A stretch of 64,000 nucleotides of DNA from Pterois miles (taxonomy: Eukaryota > Chordata > Actinopteri > Perciformes > Scorpaenidae), in assembly GCA_947000775.1 (NCBI GenBank), contig CAMQGK010000416.1, forward strand, positions 2,534,001 to 2,598,000, read 5' to 3'. Each line of letters starts with the position of its first letter. Within the stretch, counting starts at the first letter, position 1. The notes below the pieces were generated by a model. It saw nothing but the letters and a program-made list of their open reading frames with translations. It had not been told where the DNA came from and made no database searches. A program made the translations under genes and the position numbers. Below are positions 34,946 through 46,914 of the stretch, piece after piece.

Positions 34946-37658
34946 AAAAAAAAAAAAAATGTGGAGTAAATTTCTGGTATAGTGACATTCCTAGTGTAGT
35001 CCTATGGGTACTTACAAAATGCTAAAAATGTGACCGAAGGCATAGTGAAAATGTTTTGGTGCACCTCAGCTACGTGCTGATGCAATTAAATGAAAAAGAT
35101 CCGTGCACCACTGCAACCAATGTAAAATGTCAGTCTGGAGCCCTGGCTGAGCTGGAGAGGGCCAGGTACCGTTAGAACAGCAAACCCTAAGTTACCCAAC
35201 TAATGCTAGTGCTAGCTTGGTTAGCAAAGTGCAGCCATAATTCACATTAACTGTGATATCAATACAAACGGGAACCAGGACACCAGAATCAGGTCAAGGT
35301 CTGCCCTTGCTTTAATCCCTCTACCTGATAGTCTCTGTGGTATGGCTATGTTTGACAAATACTGCAGTGTTTATTTTTCAGTAAGAACATGTAAAAATTA
35401 ACAAAATGATGCATTGCGTGCCTCAAGAGTAACAAGGCTCTAACCTTTTCCTCATGGATTCAAGACAGCAATGAGTGTATCACAGCCGGTCAGTCAAATC
35501 CGCAGTGGAACACGTAGAAGCTCCTGACTGCATGTGGCAAAAACATGTTAGTTTAAACCTGGATAACAATGATAATAGGAAAAAATACTCTACTAGTATT
35601 ATCCTTTATGGCAATACAATTCAACATTAACAGCTAATGTTTTGCAGTGCAGTGAGTTCTATCGGAACCCAGAGCCACAGCAGATGAAATGTCTCCTTGA
35701 ATGAACATCAAAAAGCTACAAGCCGAGATGAGACTCAAGCTTCACATACTCAGCTGTGAGTGTGTGCATGTGTCTAAATGTGTCCGTATTTCTGAGAGTT
35801 GTATTTTCTGTCACAAGGTACAAACATTTATCTCAGGATGGCAGAGTTGCCATGGAGACAGGCGCTCATCAGTAGAACACCTGACGCTTCACTACAGTCT
35901 CTCGTGGCTTCCGATTCCTGTCGTTCTCAATTAACACTGAGGGAGAGTGTGAAGGAGAGATACGCAGAGAAAGAACTTAACAGATGGAGATCATCAGAAA
36001 ACATGGAATCTCTGATCCATGTGTACATATGTGAAATATAACAATGATGAATTAATGATGAAAAACATCAATTATCTCTAATTTCCTTGGTAGAATGGCA
36101 GTAAAACCATGTCAGTCTAGGTTGTCCTAAGATTTCTCTAGCTCATACTGTATAGCAAGTGTTGTCTGTATGACTGACTAAACCGTATGAGAAATGAGAA
36201 AGCAGAGCTAGAAAAGGCTGATGGGTCATTTAGGCCTTGTTCAGACTGCCAGCAAAAACACATATGAAAATTTGATTTTTGAAATGTGATCCCAATATGA
36301 TTTCTACAGATGCATTCTCACTCTGGCTGGTCAAATTATTTCAGCACATTCTAAAATTTGCAAGCCACCCGAGGTCTAGATGTTCCCACCACACCTCTTG
36401 CAGCACAATGAAGCCTGCCATGACTGCAGCACCGAACGTTGCATATACAGTATGTGTACGCCTCCTCCGCTGCACCAGTCCAGTTATTGTGGTTTGGCCA
36501 GCTCACCAGCATCATCAGCGGAAGATGCAGCACAGGCTGTGACACAAAGTTTATGGAGGTGATTAAGGTACTTCAACACTGTGTTCACACATCCAGATAC
36601 AGCAGCAGTAGCCAGTCTCTGGTCTCACATCAAGGTGCTGCAATTGCGGGTAAAATTTTGCAGTGGTTCTGACTAGTGGAAACACAAGAAGCAGGTGGTC
36701 TAATGCACAAAAATGGTGGGTGGACAGCAGATATGAAAACAGACTGTGAAAAGCCAGCCTCTGATTCCGACTATTCTTACGACATAAACTGTGTGCTTTT
36801 TATCTATTACATTTCCTCAAAAGCATACCGTGTGTCACATTATATATACTGCTCTGGCTCTGTCTGTGTTTGATGTGGCCATTTATCATTATTAATATAA
36901 ATGCACCCATAGCCTGGCAGGAAAAGTTGTGAGACCAGTTAATCAGGATAGTTATTGGGTTGTCAAACCAACAATGAGAGCAGTTTGTCTAACGTTATAT
37001 GCTGGTAAGTGCAGCTGCAGCAGTTGCACTGTGATGCCAGTCAAGCTGAAAGCACTGCGGAGAGCATGGCTTCTCCAATCACAACTCTGATGTGCTGTCT
37101 GGATGGTCCTTTGGTCTTTTGGCTTTCTGCTCTACATCAGTCCATGAACAAGGCAAGTGTCTGTGGTTAGTTCACACAAAACCAGCAGGACGGTCAAGTG
37201 AAAGAGTTTTGACCCAGTCGCCATATTGAAAACTGAGCCAAAACCAAGCACCGTCCACCATGCGGAGCAAACATTTTACAGCTAAACAGTACACTGAAAT
37301 ATGTTCCTGAAAACATTAAGTGATTTCACATGACAAGAAATTTGCTCTTCACTCACTACGAGGTATGGTGCAGAGCCTTGCAGAGGATAAGAACAGCACA
37401 GGTAAAATACTGTATGCCATTGAAAAGTGCACAAGGAATGACATTCCCTGTTTCTAAGCAACAACAGCTGCAGCTGTTGTCATTGGTTGTGCTTTGAATG
37501 GTCAGTAGTAACCAAGGTCAAAGTTGAAATTATTTGAACTTTAAGCAATTTAGTGTTTCCATCTAGCTGGGTGGTGCCGCTCTCCATAGGAAAACCATGG
37601 CACAGCCAGAGCAGCACGATTTTACGACTGATCATGTGAGGATGGCTTTAGTGTTACA
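34946..37658. other. Intronic sequence, no gene seen
   Basis: AT-rich intron. A CTTGTTCAGACTGCCAGCAA stretch near 36235 resembles a dispersed-repeat end but has no partner here. Short frames around 36280-36670 are not conserved proteins. Confidence 0.35.
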
Positions 37659-38176
37659 CATATGGGGCCAGATCAGTCCCAATATTCACACATGCAAAGA
37701 GATGGCTTTTTCAAATGCATTTTGTGATTTATATATAAATCACTCGCTCCACAAAAGTATTTTTCTATGTAAAAATATACAAATATTACAAAAATAGCTG
37801 ACATTGTTTATAAATCACATATAAAAAAGGTTCACAAATATATTTCCAATGCACACAAATATTTCCTGGTTCATATATAACAAAAATTCACACATTTATA
37901 ATACACAATATGTATTTAAAAGTATTTGCAATTTGAATCAAAAACAACTTTGCAACAAGTTTTTATAAAAATGTAATACCAACCAAATATGATTTGGTGA
38001 AACTGCAAATAATTTACATATATTTGTGAATTTCTATTACATTTATGTAGAACAAGAAATATATTTGCATGCATCAGACATATATTTGTGAACCTTATTT
38101 TCTTTGTGTGGATTTTTTTACGTGTATTATTTTTTTACTATTCATTAATATTAAGACTGATCTGATTCCACATATG
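37659..38176. mobile_element. Non-autonomous DNA element with about 28 bp inverted ends
   Basis: The left end (37659-37686: CATATGGGGCCAGATCAGTC...) pairs with the reverse complement of the right end (38147-38176: CATATGTGGAATCAGATCAG...). Between them are many TTCACAAATAT / ATATTTGTGAA strings in both orientations, so most of the 518 bp can fold back. No reading frame. MITE-like. Confidence 0.6.
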
Positions 38177-40269
38177 CATGTGTGTCAAAAGAACCAAATC
38201 TAATACATATGGTGTTTTACCTACCTTTAAACTACAGTATAACTGACAGGACTTTTTATCCTCCACTAGAGTTATTGTAGTATAATAAGTATATCTCTAA
38301 TGCAACATTTGGAAATGTACTTTACAATGTGAAATGCCCAGACAGCATTAATATAGTGACATAGAGATAGTAGTCAATCTCCATCTGACTGGTCTGGAAA
38401 AAAATAAAGTTGTACTGTAGGCTACTGAAATGACAGATGGCATGTGAGTGATAGTATGCTCAGTTCACAGCATCATTTAACAATGACAAAAATTAAATGT
38501 AAATAACACTGATTATTAAGTTTGAGCCACATATACCTCACATACCTCCTTAGCATTCTGATTAACAGCATATTTCTTATCTTTATGTACACTTTGACAT
38601 TTTTATCGATAATACATGTCCAGTATCATCCACCTGAAACCTAAATTGGGATAAAGTGGACATCTTGTTATATGCTCCTTCATTATTTCCAGTGGTTAAA
38701 TATATCTTTCCCTTCTCTATTACTCTCTTTCCTAGTTTTTCTTTCTATTTCGGTCTGTTCATCTGTCCGTAGCGATTGGAGCACTGGATGTCCATTCGGT
38801 GGCAGGTCATTACATGACCACGAATTTCCTAATGAGCCCATTATCTGCTTCAGGCCGTCCCTTCCTCTCTTGCTCACCAATCTTTCCTTTTCTTCTGCTC
38901 TACTCCACACTTACCCAGTTAATCAAATCACGTCCTTCTTCTAAGCCCCAATCACTGAGATCAATTATCACCTCATTTTTCATCTCAATTCCTGTCTCTC
39001 ATTCCTACTGTGTAGAAATAAAACACAAAGGATGGAGCAGCTACAGTGATTTTAATGTGCCATTTGTGCTGTTTTGTACTTACAGGCCTAGAGGCAATTT
39101 TCTATTTTCATTTTCATTTCCCACAAATTGGATTGGTAAAAATACTTTACTGGGGCCAACATTTGGATTGAACTGTAGTTTCTAAATTTTATTACAGACC
39201 AGTAAACAGGGAGAAAAGTGAGCCTGCCTTGATCCTGCCCAAGTGGTGGAAGAAGTTTTCAGATCTTTTACTGAACTAACAGTAGAAATACCACAATGTT
39301 GAAATACTCTTACTCTTAATACTCATAATACTAAGTACAAGCTCTGCATTCAAAATGCCATTTAAATAAAAGTGCAAACATATAAGCATCAAAGTGTACT
39401 TAAGGTACAAAAATTAAAAGTACTGCAGAAAGACCCAGTTCACAAGAATGTATAGTATATAGTATAGGAATGCACCGCTTGCAAAATTCTGGGCCGATGC
39501 CAATACTGATGTTTCTGTTTATTGTTGTTTTTGTTATTTATTCCCCTTTTGTGGCAGGGAAAAACATTACACTGTCTTTGAATGAGGACAGATTCTATCA
39601 GACAAATTTATGAAACAACCTTTAATATAACCTTCTTTACCATGAAAAATAGTCTTTTTAAATGAACTGCTACAAAAGCATGTTTAGCTGATATACAACT
39701 GCCTACTCAATGAAATTAATCTACTCCAAAGCAGATATCTTTCTCCATGTGTCCATTGTTCACACTGAATCTTCAGACAAACAGAATCACATGGCTACTC
39801 ATTATGCAGAATGATGTCATTGGACCTTCCTGGTACAACTTCTGTTGGACCTGGTGGTAGGGTATTTAATCTAACAATCCTTCTTAGCTGGCATCATGCT
39901 GCATTCAATGCAGAACTGATATTAGTGAGGGCTATGCTCAGTATTATTCAATAATACTGTACACTGTAATATCCTTAATATTGCTTTAAGTCCTATGGCA
40001 ATGGACGTTTTGAAAGCCCTTCCACCAGATCCCTTCACATCAGTCAGGCAGTCAGTCTGTAGGACAAACAGATCTCAGTCAGATATACAGCTGATAGAAG
40101 AAAAAAAAATCTCCTGGCAGTTTGTGTTGGAGTAAAAATTGCATTCTTTCAAAATAACGCACTGTTGGTCTAATGGGCTTTCAGTCCAGTGGTGCCTTTT
40201 AAGGATAATTGGGTTGTTGGAATAATGAATTATGGAAACAATGGGCAGTCCCTGGCTTGGGTGTGGTAG
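38177..40269. other. Intronic sequence, no gene seen
   Basis: Intron. GGGCCGATGCCAATACTGAT near 39490 resembles the end of a fish hAT-type repeat, but no copy in this window allows a check. Frames at 38672-39185 are low in conservation signals and not called. Confidence 0.35.
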
Positions 40270-41165
40270 TCGGTTTTACACTGTGCTACACTGTGTTACA
40301 CAATGTTACTGCTGATACACTGAGTTACACAGTGTTACATGATGTTACCAGTGTTAATTCATGTTAGCAGTGTCACACAATGTTACCGGTGTTGCATGAT
40401 GTTGTACATGTTACACAATGTTACAGTGTTACACAATGTTACCGGTGTTAAAATGTTACACAATGTTATCGGTGTTATGCAGTGTTACATGATGTTACCA
40501 GTGCTGAATGATGTTACCTGTTAGTTACACAGTGTTACCGGTGTAACACAATGCTACCAGTATTACAGTGTTACACAATGTTACACAATGTTACTGGTGT
40601 TACAAAATGTTAGCGGTGTTACACTGTGTTACACAATGTTACCAGTATTACACCAGTGATACACAATGTTATCGGGGTTAGAAAATGCTACTGGTGTTAC
40701 ACAGTGTTACACAATGTTACTAGTGTTACATATTGTTACCGGTGTTACACAGTGTTACCATTGTTACACATGTTACTGTATTACACCATATTACATGATA
40801 TTACCTGTGTTGATATTGTTACACAATGTTACCAGTGTTACATGATGTTACCGGTGTAACAGTGGTATATGGTGTTACACAATGTTACCAATGTTACACT
40901 GTTTACATGATGTTACCGGTGTAACAGTGGTATATGGTGTTACACAATGTTACCAATGTTACACTGTTTACATGATGTTACCAGTGTTACACAATGTTAC
41001 CAACATTACATTGTGTTACACATTGGTACCAGTCTTCGACTGTGTCACATGATGTTGCCAGTGTTTCACAGTGTCACATAATGTTACATGATGTTACAGT
41101 GTTACCAGTGTTACATGGTACCACACAGTGTCACAATGTTACATGTTGTTACATGGTGTTCGGGC
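40270..41165. repeat. GTTAC-rich degenerate minisatellite, about 0.9 kb
   Basis: Some 900 bp composed almost entirely of variants of GTGTTACACAATGTTACCG and GTTACATGATGTTACCA. A higher-order 65 bp unit is repeated almost exactly at 40841-40905 and 40906-40970. The three plus-strand frames over it encode Val/Tyr/Met/Leu-rich repeats and are not genes. Confidence 0.9.
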
Positions 41166-41924
41166 ATAAATCAATTCACATTACATGCTCACAGCCCCCA
41201 CCGTCATTTTTCTTTTTTTTAAGATTATTTTTGCGGGAAACAAGAGCAGAGGAATGACTCACAGCAAATGGTCTGGCCTGTTAGTAATCAAACTGGACTC
41301 ACTGTGCATTTGTACCCATGTGCTATGTGCCCTAATTGATCAGTTATCAGGTCACCCAGGATCATCAAATTTAAAAAAAACTGTAATTAATAAAACTAAG
41401 CTTGTTATCAATACTTAGTTGGATGATAGATGATGCATTTAAAATTTGAAAGTGTGCTCTCCATACAGCAGCAGCAGGAGAGTCGCAGCAGGAGCCAGAT
41501 TTCACTAATTATGTGATAAGAGTAAGGAGAGTTGACCAACAAAATGATAGTGGAGAAGCATATAGAACCGTGGCATGCAAATATCATTCAGACATTCATA
41601 CATGAATTATTCTTCCTCAAATTCATGCCTTTGTCATGTTGTATCCTCCCTGCTTTAGAAGCAGTCTGCACATACCACTCAACCCGGTGTTATGGTTGGA
41701 GGAAAGCAGATATTCAGCTGGAAACAGACAAATCATTTTTTTCTGTTTGTTAAAAGTTGCAGCTGATTCCCTTTTATTCACTATACTGACCCCCATAACA
41801 CCAGACTTCCTCATCAGCCACCTCATCAGCCACTTCTAATGCTATGACCTAATGAGAAATTAATAGGCTTTGGCGTCATCTATAATTGCCTATTAGTCTT
41901 TTAATTACAGACTGTGATATTAAT
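41166..41924. other. Intronic sequence, no gene seen
   Basis: Nothing recognised beyond a short T-run near 41211. Confidence 0.4.
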
Positions 41925-42198
41925 TGAAGACTATATATACTGTATAGACATATATATATATACTGTATATACAGTATATATATATACTTATATACAGTAT
42001 ATATATAGTATATAAACAGTATATATATATACTGTATATACAGTATATATATATACTGTATAGACAGTATATATAAAGTAATATATATATATACTGTATA
42101 GACAGTATATATAAAAATAAAGTATATACATATAGACAGTATATACTATAGACAGTATATATATACAGTATATACAGTATATATATACAGTATATACA

Positions 42199-42260
<62 letters not shown>
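41925..42260. repeat. Palindromic TATA/TACTGTATATACAGTA array
   Basis: About 335 bp made of (TA)n and repeated TACTGTATATACAGTA, itself a perfect palindrome, ending in a pure (AT)n at about 42200-42256. It can form cruciforms at many registers. Two minus-strand frames of 90-122 codons across it are Ile/Tyr runs. Confidence 0.93.
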
Positions 42261-42262
<2 letters not shown>

Positions 42263-42384
42263 TGCTTAATATATAACAGATGGATCACTATTCTATTTTT
42301 TACCTGAATATTTTAGTATTTCTGTTTACAGCATAGGAAGATTGATGTGAAAAAAAATGGAGCCAGCCATGGTGATGGCAGCTG

Positions 42385-43101
42385 ATGGCAGTATTTTGGG
42401 GTGCTCTATTAATAACACATGCACAGTGTTCCATTCAGGGCTGCATACCTTTTGTGACACAGTTTCATGCACCAAGATGTTCTTTTGCCTATGTTGTCTC
42501 TCTCTCACTCTCACACACACACACACACACACACATAAAAGATAACATGAATGATGCCATAACAATGAATGCATTACACAAAAGAAAAAAAAAAATCATA
42601 ATCATAATCATCATATTACACAACTTGACTCCCCCATCCATAAAGCTAATGAGGGAGAGTTATGTGATCAGTTTAAATGTTGTGGAGAAGTTTTGGACTC
42701 CTACACATAGACACAGTTATACAACAGTTAATTCCAGCCAAGCAGAGAGACTGGCCAACAAACATCCTGCGGCTTCCTATCCTTCCTATAACTGCAGTAA
42801 ACTGTCACTAGCTCCCACTAAAATGTTATTGACCGCCCCAGCCAGTTTTACATGTTACTACTGTATAATCAACAGCAGGTCTTATCGAGAGAAAGAGGGA
42901 GTAACCAACACAGGTAGACCACCTGTTCAAGCAGCAGAACATATCGTCATTCAAACCCGACAGAAACAAGATAAAACTGAACAGTATGGTGGAAATAACC
43001 TCTTAATCCATAGCGCTGGGAAAATATGCCGACACTACATGTCCTTTTTTCCCCCCCCATCTGTCTCTGTCTGGAGAGATACTACATTAAGACACTATTA
43101 A
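42385..43101 (+). other. Unrecognised 238-codon open frame
   Basis: This is the longest open frame in the window, but I recognise no domain. It reads through a (CA)n tract (42508-42536, giving His-Thr repeats), an ATC-rich tract (Ile repeats near 42593) and a C-run at 43048. That composition, opposite strand to sgsm2 and no splice or promoter support point to chance. The middle (about 42620-43000) is free of simple repeats and is the only part that might merit a search. Confidence 0.12.
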
Positions 43102-43339
43102 GACCAAGGAACACCATAGAAAAAGCCATGCTGTGATTTGTTGTCAAAAACGTTTGACAAATTTCTTAATATCACATTTTTTGGAAATAGATGGAAACTG
43201 TTGAAAAAAAAAAAAACCCTTGTTGTCAGTCTAGAAAGCCATCCCCTGAATGCTCTAGGTCTCTAGTTTGTGGCTGGAAAGTTTCATGAGGCTGTAATTA
43301 TCCTACAGGTCACCACAGGTCATTTTATTCATTGATGTG

Positions 43340-44270
43340 AAGTTTCAAAAAATGGTCTCACTACAATGAAATGGCTACTATGGGAACTAACATCATCACA
43401 CATGAATACAGTTGGGCTCATTGGATCCACAAGAGTCTCAGCTTTACATTAATACCCAATGTACAGAATTCTAAGACCCCAGAATGCAGAAATATTCAAA
43501 ATAACCATTTTAGAATAACACATGTATACTGCATGCATAAAATGGCATGATTTCTGCCCCAAACTGCATGTGATTATCATAAAGTGGGCATGGCTGTAAA
43601 GGGAAGACTCGTGGGTACCCATAGAACCCATTTTCCGTCACATATCTGTAACGTCCAGCAGATCTTAGGTGATGGGTTTTGTGACTTTTCATGTTTCATG
43701 TGTTCACTTCCTGTTTGATTGTGAAATCCTAACATCCCCTCTCGTTTCAGAGCACTTCACTCCCTTCCCTCGTGTTTCCCACCTAAATGAATGTGTGACA
43801 TCACTGACCCACTTTTGTCTCCACTCACCTGTGTCTGAACGTCTTCCCCACCCTGATTGTGTTCACCTATCTCTCGTTAGTCTCTACCCTCACTAGTATT
43901 TAATGTGTGTCTCCCCTTCCTTCTGTGCCAATTTGTCTTGTTCTCTAGTGAAAAGCATACCAGCAACTTTCCTCGTGTTTTGGACTTATCGTGCCTGATT
44001 GCTTGTTTTTTCAACTCTGCCTTTTGCCTGCCATTCTGGATTTGTTTGCCTGCTCGGGTTGCCAACCTGTGTACCGACCCATTTCTGTTATAAAGACCCT
44101 GATTGCTTTGAATCCTCCTGCTCTCTGAGTTTTGCTATTGAGTCCAAGCCTGCCTGTCTCTCCAGTCGTCACAATATCTTGAGGTCACAGGTCAAAAGAC
44201 CCCTTTAAAAAAGTCATGCCAGTTTTTCCTAAAATGTAGTTCAACTTGAAGCATTATTTAGCTTCTTTCC
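43340..44270 (-). repeat. Old dispersed repeat R1, copy 2, split by a solo LTR
   Basis: Minus-strand counterpart of 25755-26850. On the minus strand 44270-44179 carries AGGAAAAACTGGCATGACTT, and 43641-43340 carries GGTACCCACGAGTCTTCC, ATGCCCACTTTATGATAATC and CTTGTGGATCCAATGAGCCC. The two parts are separated by the LTR at 43647-44173. Removing the LTR and one ATATC restores the R1 order. Confidence 0.8.
43647..44173 (+). mobile_element. Solo LTR, 527 bp, target duplication ATATC
   Basis: Begins TGTAACGTCC and ends CCAGTCGTCACA. ATATC lies on both sides (43642-43646 and 44174-44178). It shares with 25930-26435 the segments CCTCTCGTTTCAG, TCACCTGTGTCTGA, a TAGTATTTAATGTG TATA-like box, CTTCTGTGCCA, CTGGATTTGTTTGCCTG and CTGTGTACTGA/CTGTGTACCGA. 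Same family as the first LTR, clearly diverged from it, separately inserted. Confidence 0.87.
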
Positions 44271-44281
44271 TGAAAAAGTGG

Positions 44282-44285
44282 CACA

Positions 44286-44353
<68 letters not shown>

Positions 44354-44364
44354 ACACACACACC
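44282..44364. repeat. CA microsatellite
   Basis: Near-pure (CA)n of about 80 bp with a few interruptions, lying between R1 copy 2 and the LINE fragment. Confidence 0.97.
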
Positions 44365-44394
44365 TTCTAATTGCATTTGATATGCCAAAGACAG

Positions 44395-45290
44395 ACATGG
44401 AGTTCCACAAGGTTCTGTGCTTGGACCAATTCTATTCAACTTACAGATGCTTCCTTTAGGCAATGTCATTAGAAAACATTATGGAAAAAAACACTTCAAC
44501 AACTTTCATTTTTATACAGATGACACCCAATTATACCCCTTGATCAAACCAGACGAAACCAACCACTTAGCTAAACTTAGCACACCTTAAGGACATAAAA
44601 ACCTGGATGACCTGCAATTTCCCGACGTTTAACAAAACTAAAGTTATTGTACTTGGCCTGCAACACCTCCAAAACAAATTATCTGAGGACATAGTTACTT
44701 TAGATGGCATTGCCTTGGCCTCCAGCACCACACTAACAATCTGGGAGTTATCTTTGATCAGGATATGTACTTTGACTCCCACATAAAACAAACTTCAAGA
44801 ACCACCTTCTTTCATCTACGTGACGTTACAAAAAAATAAGGCATATCCTGTCTCATAACAATGCAGAAAAATTAGTCCTTGTATCTGTTAATTCTAGACT
44901 AGATTACTGCAACTCCTTATTATCAGGCTGCTCTAATAATTCTCTTAACACTCTCCAGTTAATCCAGAATGCTGCAGCACTTGTTCTGACAAGAACTAGA
45001 AATGGAGATCATATTTCTCCTGTATTAGCTTCTCTGCATTGGTTCCCTGTAAAATACAGATTAGAATTAAAATCATCTTCCTCACCTACAAAACCCTCAG
45101 GGCTCAGGGTCAGAGCTCATAGTACCTTATTACCCCACTAGAGCACTGCGCTCCCAGAATGCAAAGTTATTTGAGATTCCTAGAATTTCAAAAAGCAGCA
45201 GTAGCACCTAAAGAGCTGCTCTTCTGTGGAACCAATTCCCAGTTTCAGTCCAGGAGGCTAATTGTATTGTGCTAAGAAAAGTTAAACTGT
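44395..45290 (+). pseudogene. CR1/Rex1-like LINE fragment: reverse transcriptase
   Basis: Encodes GVPQGSVLGPILFNLQMLP, then FHFYTDDTQLYPL with the reverse transcriptase active-site DD, LKDIKTWMTCNFPTFNKTKV (shifted frame), then near 44890-45060 SRLDYCNSLLSGCSN, LQLIQNAAALVLTRTR and SLHWFPVKYRLELK. This order is that of the palm-to-thumb and C-terminal part of CR1-group LINEs such as Rex1. Frameshifts and stops occur between blocks. The element is 5'-truncated, and the 5' part of RT plus the endonuclease are missing. Confidence 0.85.
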
Positions 45291-45349
45291 AAATATTCAA
45301 TCTGGTAAAAAACAAGTACCTTTTTTCCATTAGAAAACATATCTATTTT

Positions 45350-45586
45350 TTGGCAGCCCCTGTGGACAAAAACAGTAGGACCAGCGAAGCCACCAATGAA
45401 ACTCTACTCCTGGCCGGAGGAGGAGCCACTGCTGCCGGCCACGGATATCTCCACCTCCCGCAGGAGCTCCGACTCAGGTCAAGGGTGGCAGCAAAGCCAC
45501 ATCTGGGTCTGCGCAGGTGTCACTGGAGCCTGGTTTTGTCTGGTTTCGTTGGACTTATACCCAGTAGCACTGATGGAGAGCATTAA
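45350..45586 (+). other. Unrecognised GC-richer open frame
   Basis: A 78-codon frame (MAAPVDKNSRTSEATNETLL...) in a stretch of higher GC (about 45350-45560) than its surroundings. It matches no family I know. It could be part of a repeat with GC-rich ends or chance. No splice or promoter evidence. Confidence 0.12.
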
Positions 45587-46583
45587 GAAAAACTATACAG
45601 AAATAATCAATCTTCTCTTTGATGGTCTTGTTTGCTGATGTAGGTCATATAGAGGTAAAAGGTATAAGGTATAAAGGTTCCTCTTTATGACCTTAAACAG
45701 ACTAACAATTCTAATAGATGGAATCGTATCATCTATGTGTTTTATCTATACTAAAGCAGCAAACATTTTGCAGCAGAGTCAAACTCCTGTGTTAATGTCG
45801 AACGAATGAAGAGGAAGAAACAATAATGTACACAAGCAACAACTTATGGATGTGGGAAAATGACATTAGTAAAGATGCATGGAACAAGTCTAGCTCATTA
45901 ATTTAATTAATTAATTTAGTCATTCACTCAGTGTTTTCCATTGGCCCTTCACTAATGAACCACTGGGCAGATGTAAAACAATAAACTGGTATTAGCAGCC
46001 ACACTCAGGAAGAGTAGGTCAGCAGTGACTCATTCCTTTGCTGACATCATTGGATAGCATTAGCATCTGACCTTTTACCTTGCACCTTTCCCAAGGAGGC
46101 TGTTGATTAGCCAGCGTTACAGTGATGTCATGACTGGGTTAGCCTGCAGGCTCTCAGTGCAGGACTGATGAGCAAGAGCCGACGATGTGGTCCAATCACA
46201 CGCAGTCACATTAACATGCAGGGTGGTCAACAACATACCGTATGTGGCATTTACAATTATACTGATCAAAATCCACAACAGGATAACTGATTACAAATGA
46301 TGAACGGTACATAAAAAAATTATTTTAATAAAAGGCAGAGGTTGTTGAGTTAGAGGTTAACTGATGATTGTATCTGTCATAAGATGGGCGTCCCTCTCTT
46401 GGTTGATTAAAGTCTTCAGTTTTCTGAAAGAAGTTCCATCTACAGCCTCTATCACAATGGTTGTAGCGCATGATTTATGCCTCTTCTGTTTATCAAGGTA
46501 TTGCTAAACATAAGAGGCATAAATCATACCCTTGTCTGGCCCTTGCTCAAAGTCTAAAAGTAAGAAGCTTTTCTCTCTTTTGG
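45587..46583. other. Intronic sequence, no gene seen
   Basis: No feature recognised. Confidence 0.4.
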
Positions 46584-46687
<104 letters not shown>

Positions 46688-46914
46688 TGTATTTGCGCTA
46701 CATTAAAAATGTGCAGAAGAGGTAATAGTCATCCAGAATTGACTTCAGCTTCCTCTTGAATCCGGCAGGTAAACCATACTCATATACTGTACTGGTATCA
46801 GTTTATGTTGGCATTGTCCTATGGGTACGGTGGCCTAGAGGTGCTAAACATGACTGTTGTGAATTTTTTTATGTTTTTGTGTTGTTGTATTTTAGTTTGT
46901 TTCTTTTGATACAT

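Noticed and set aside
38672..39185. Frames of 90 and 128 codons in AT-rich intron
   Set aside because: Overlapping, hydrophobic by composition, with no known domain or splice context.
40270..41165. CRISPR-like or coding repeat array
   Set aside because: Units are degenerate and contiguous with no unique spacers. The genome is vertebrate, and the frames encode only repeat-derived residues.
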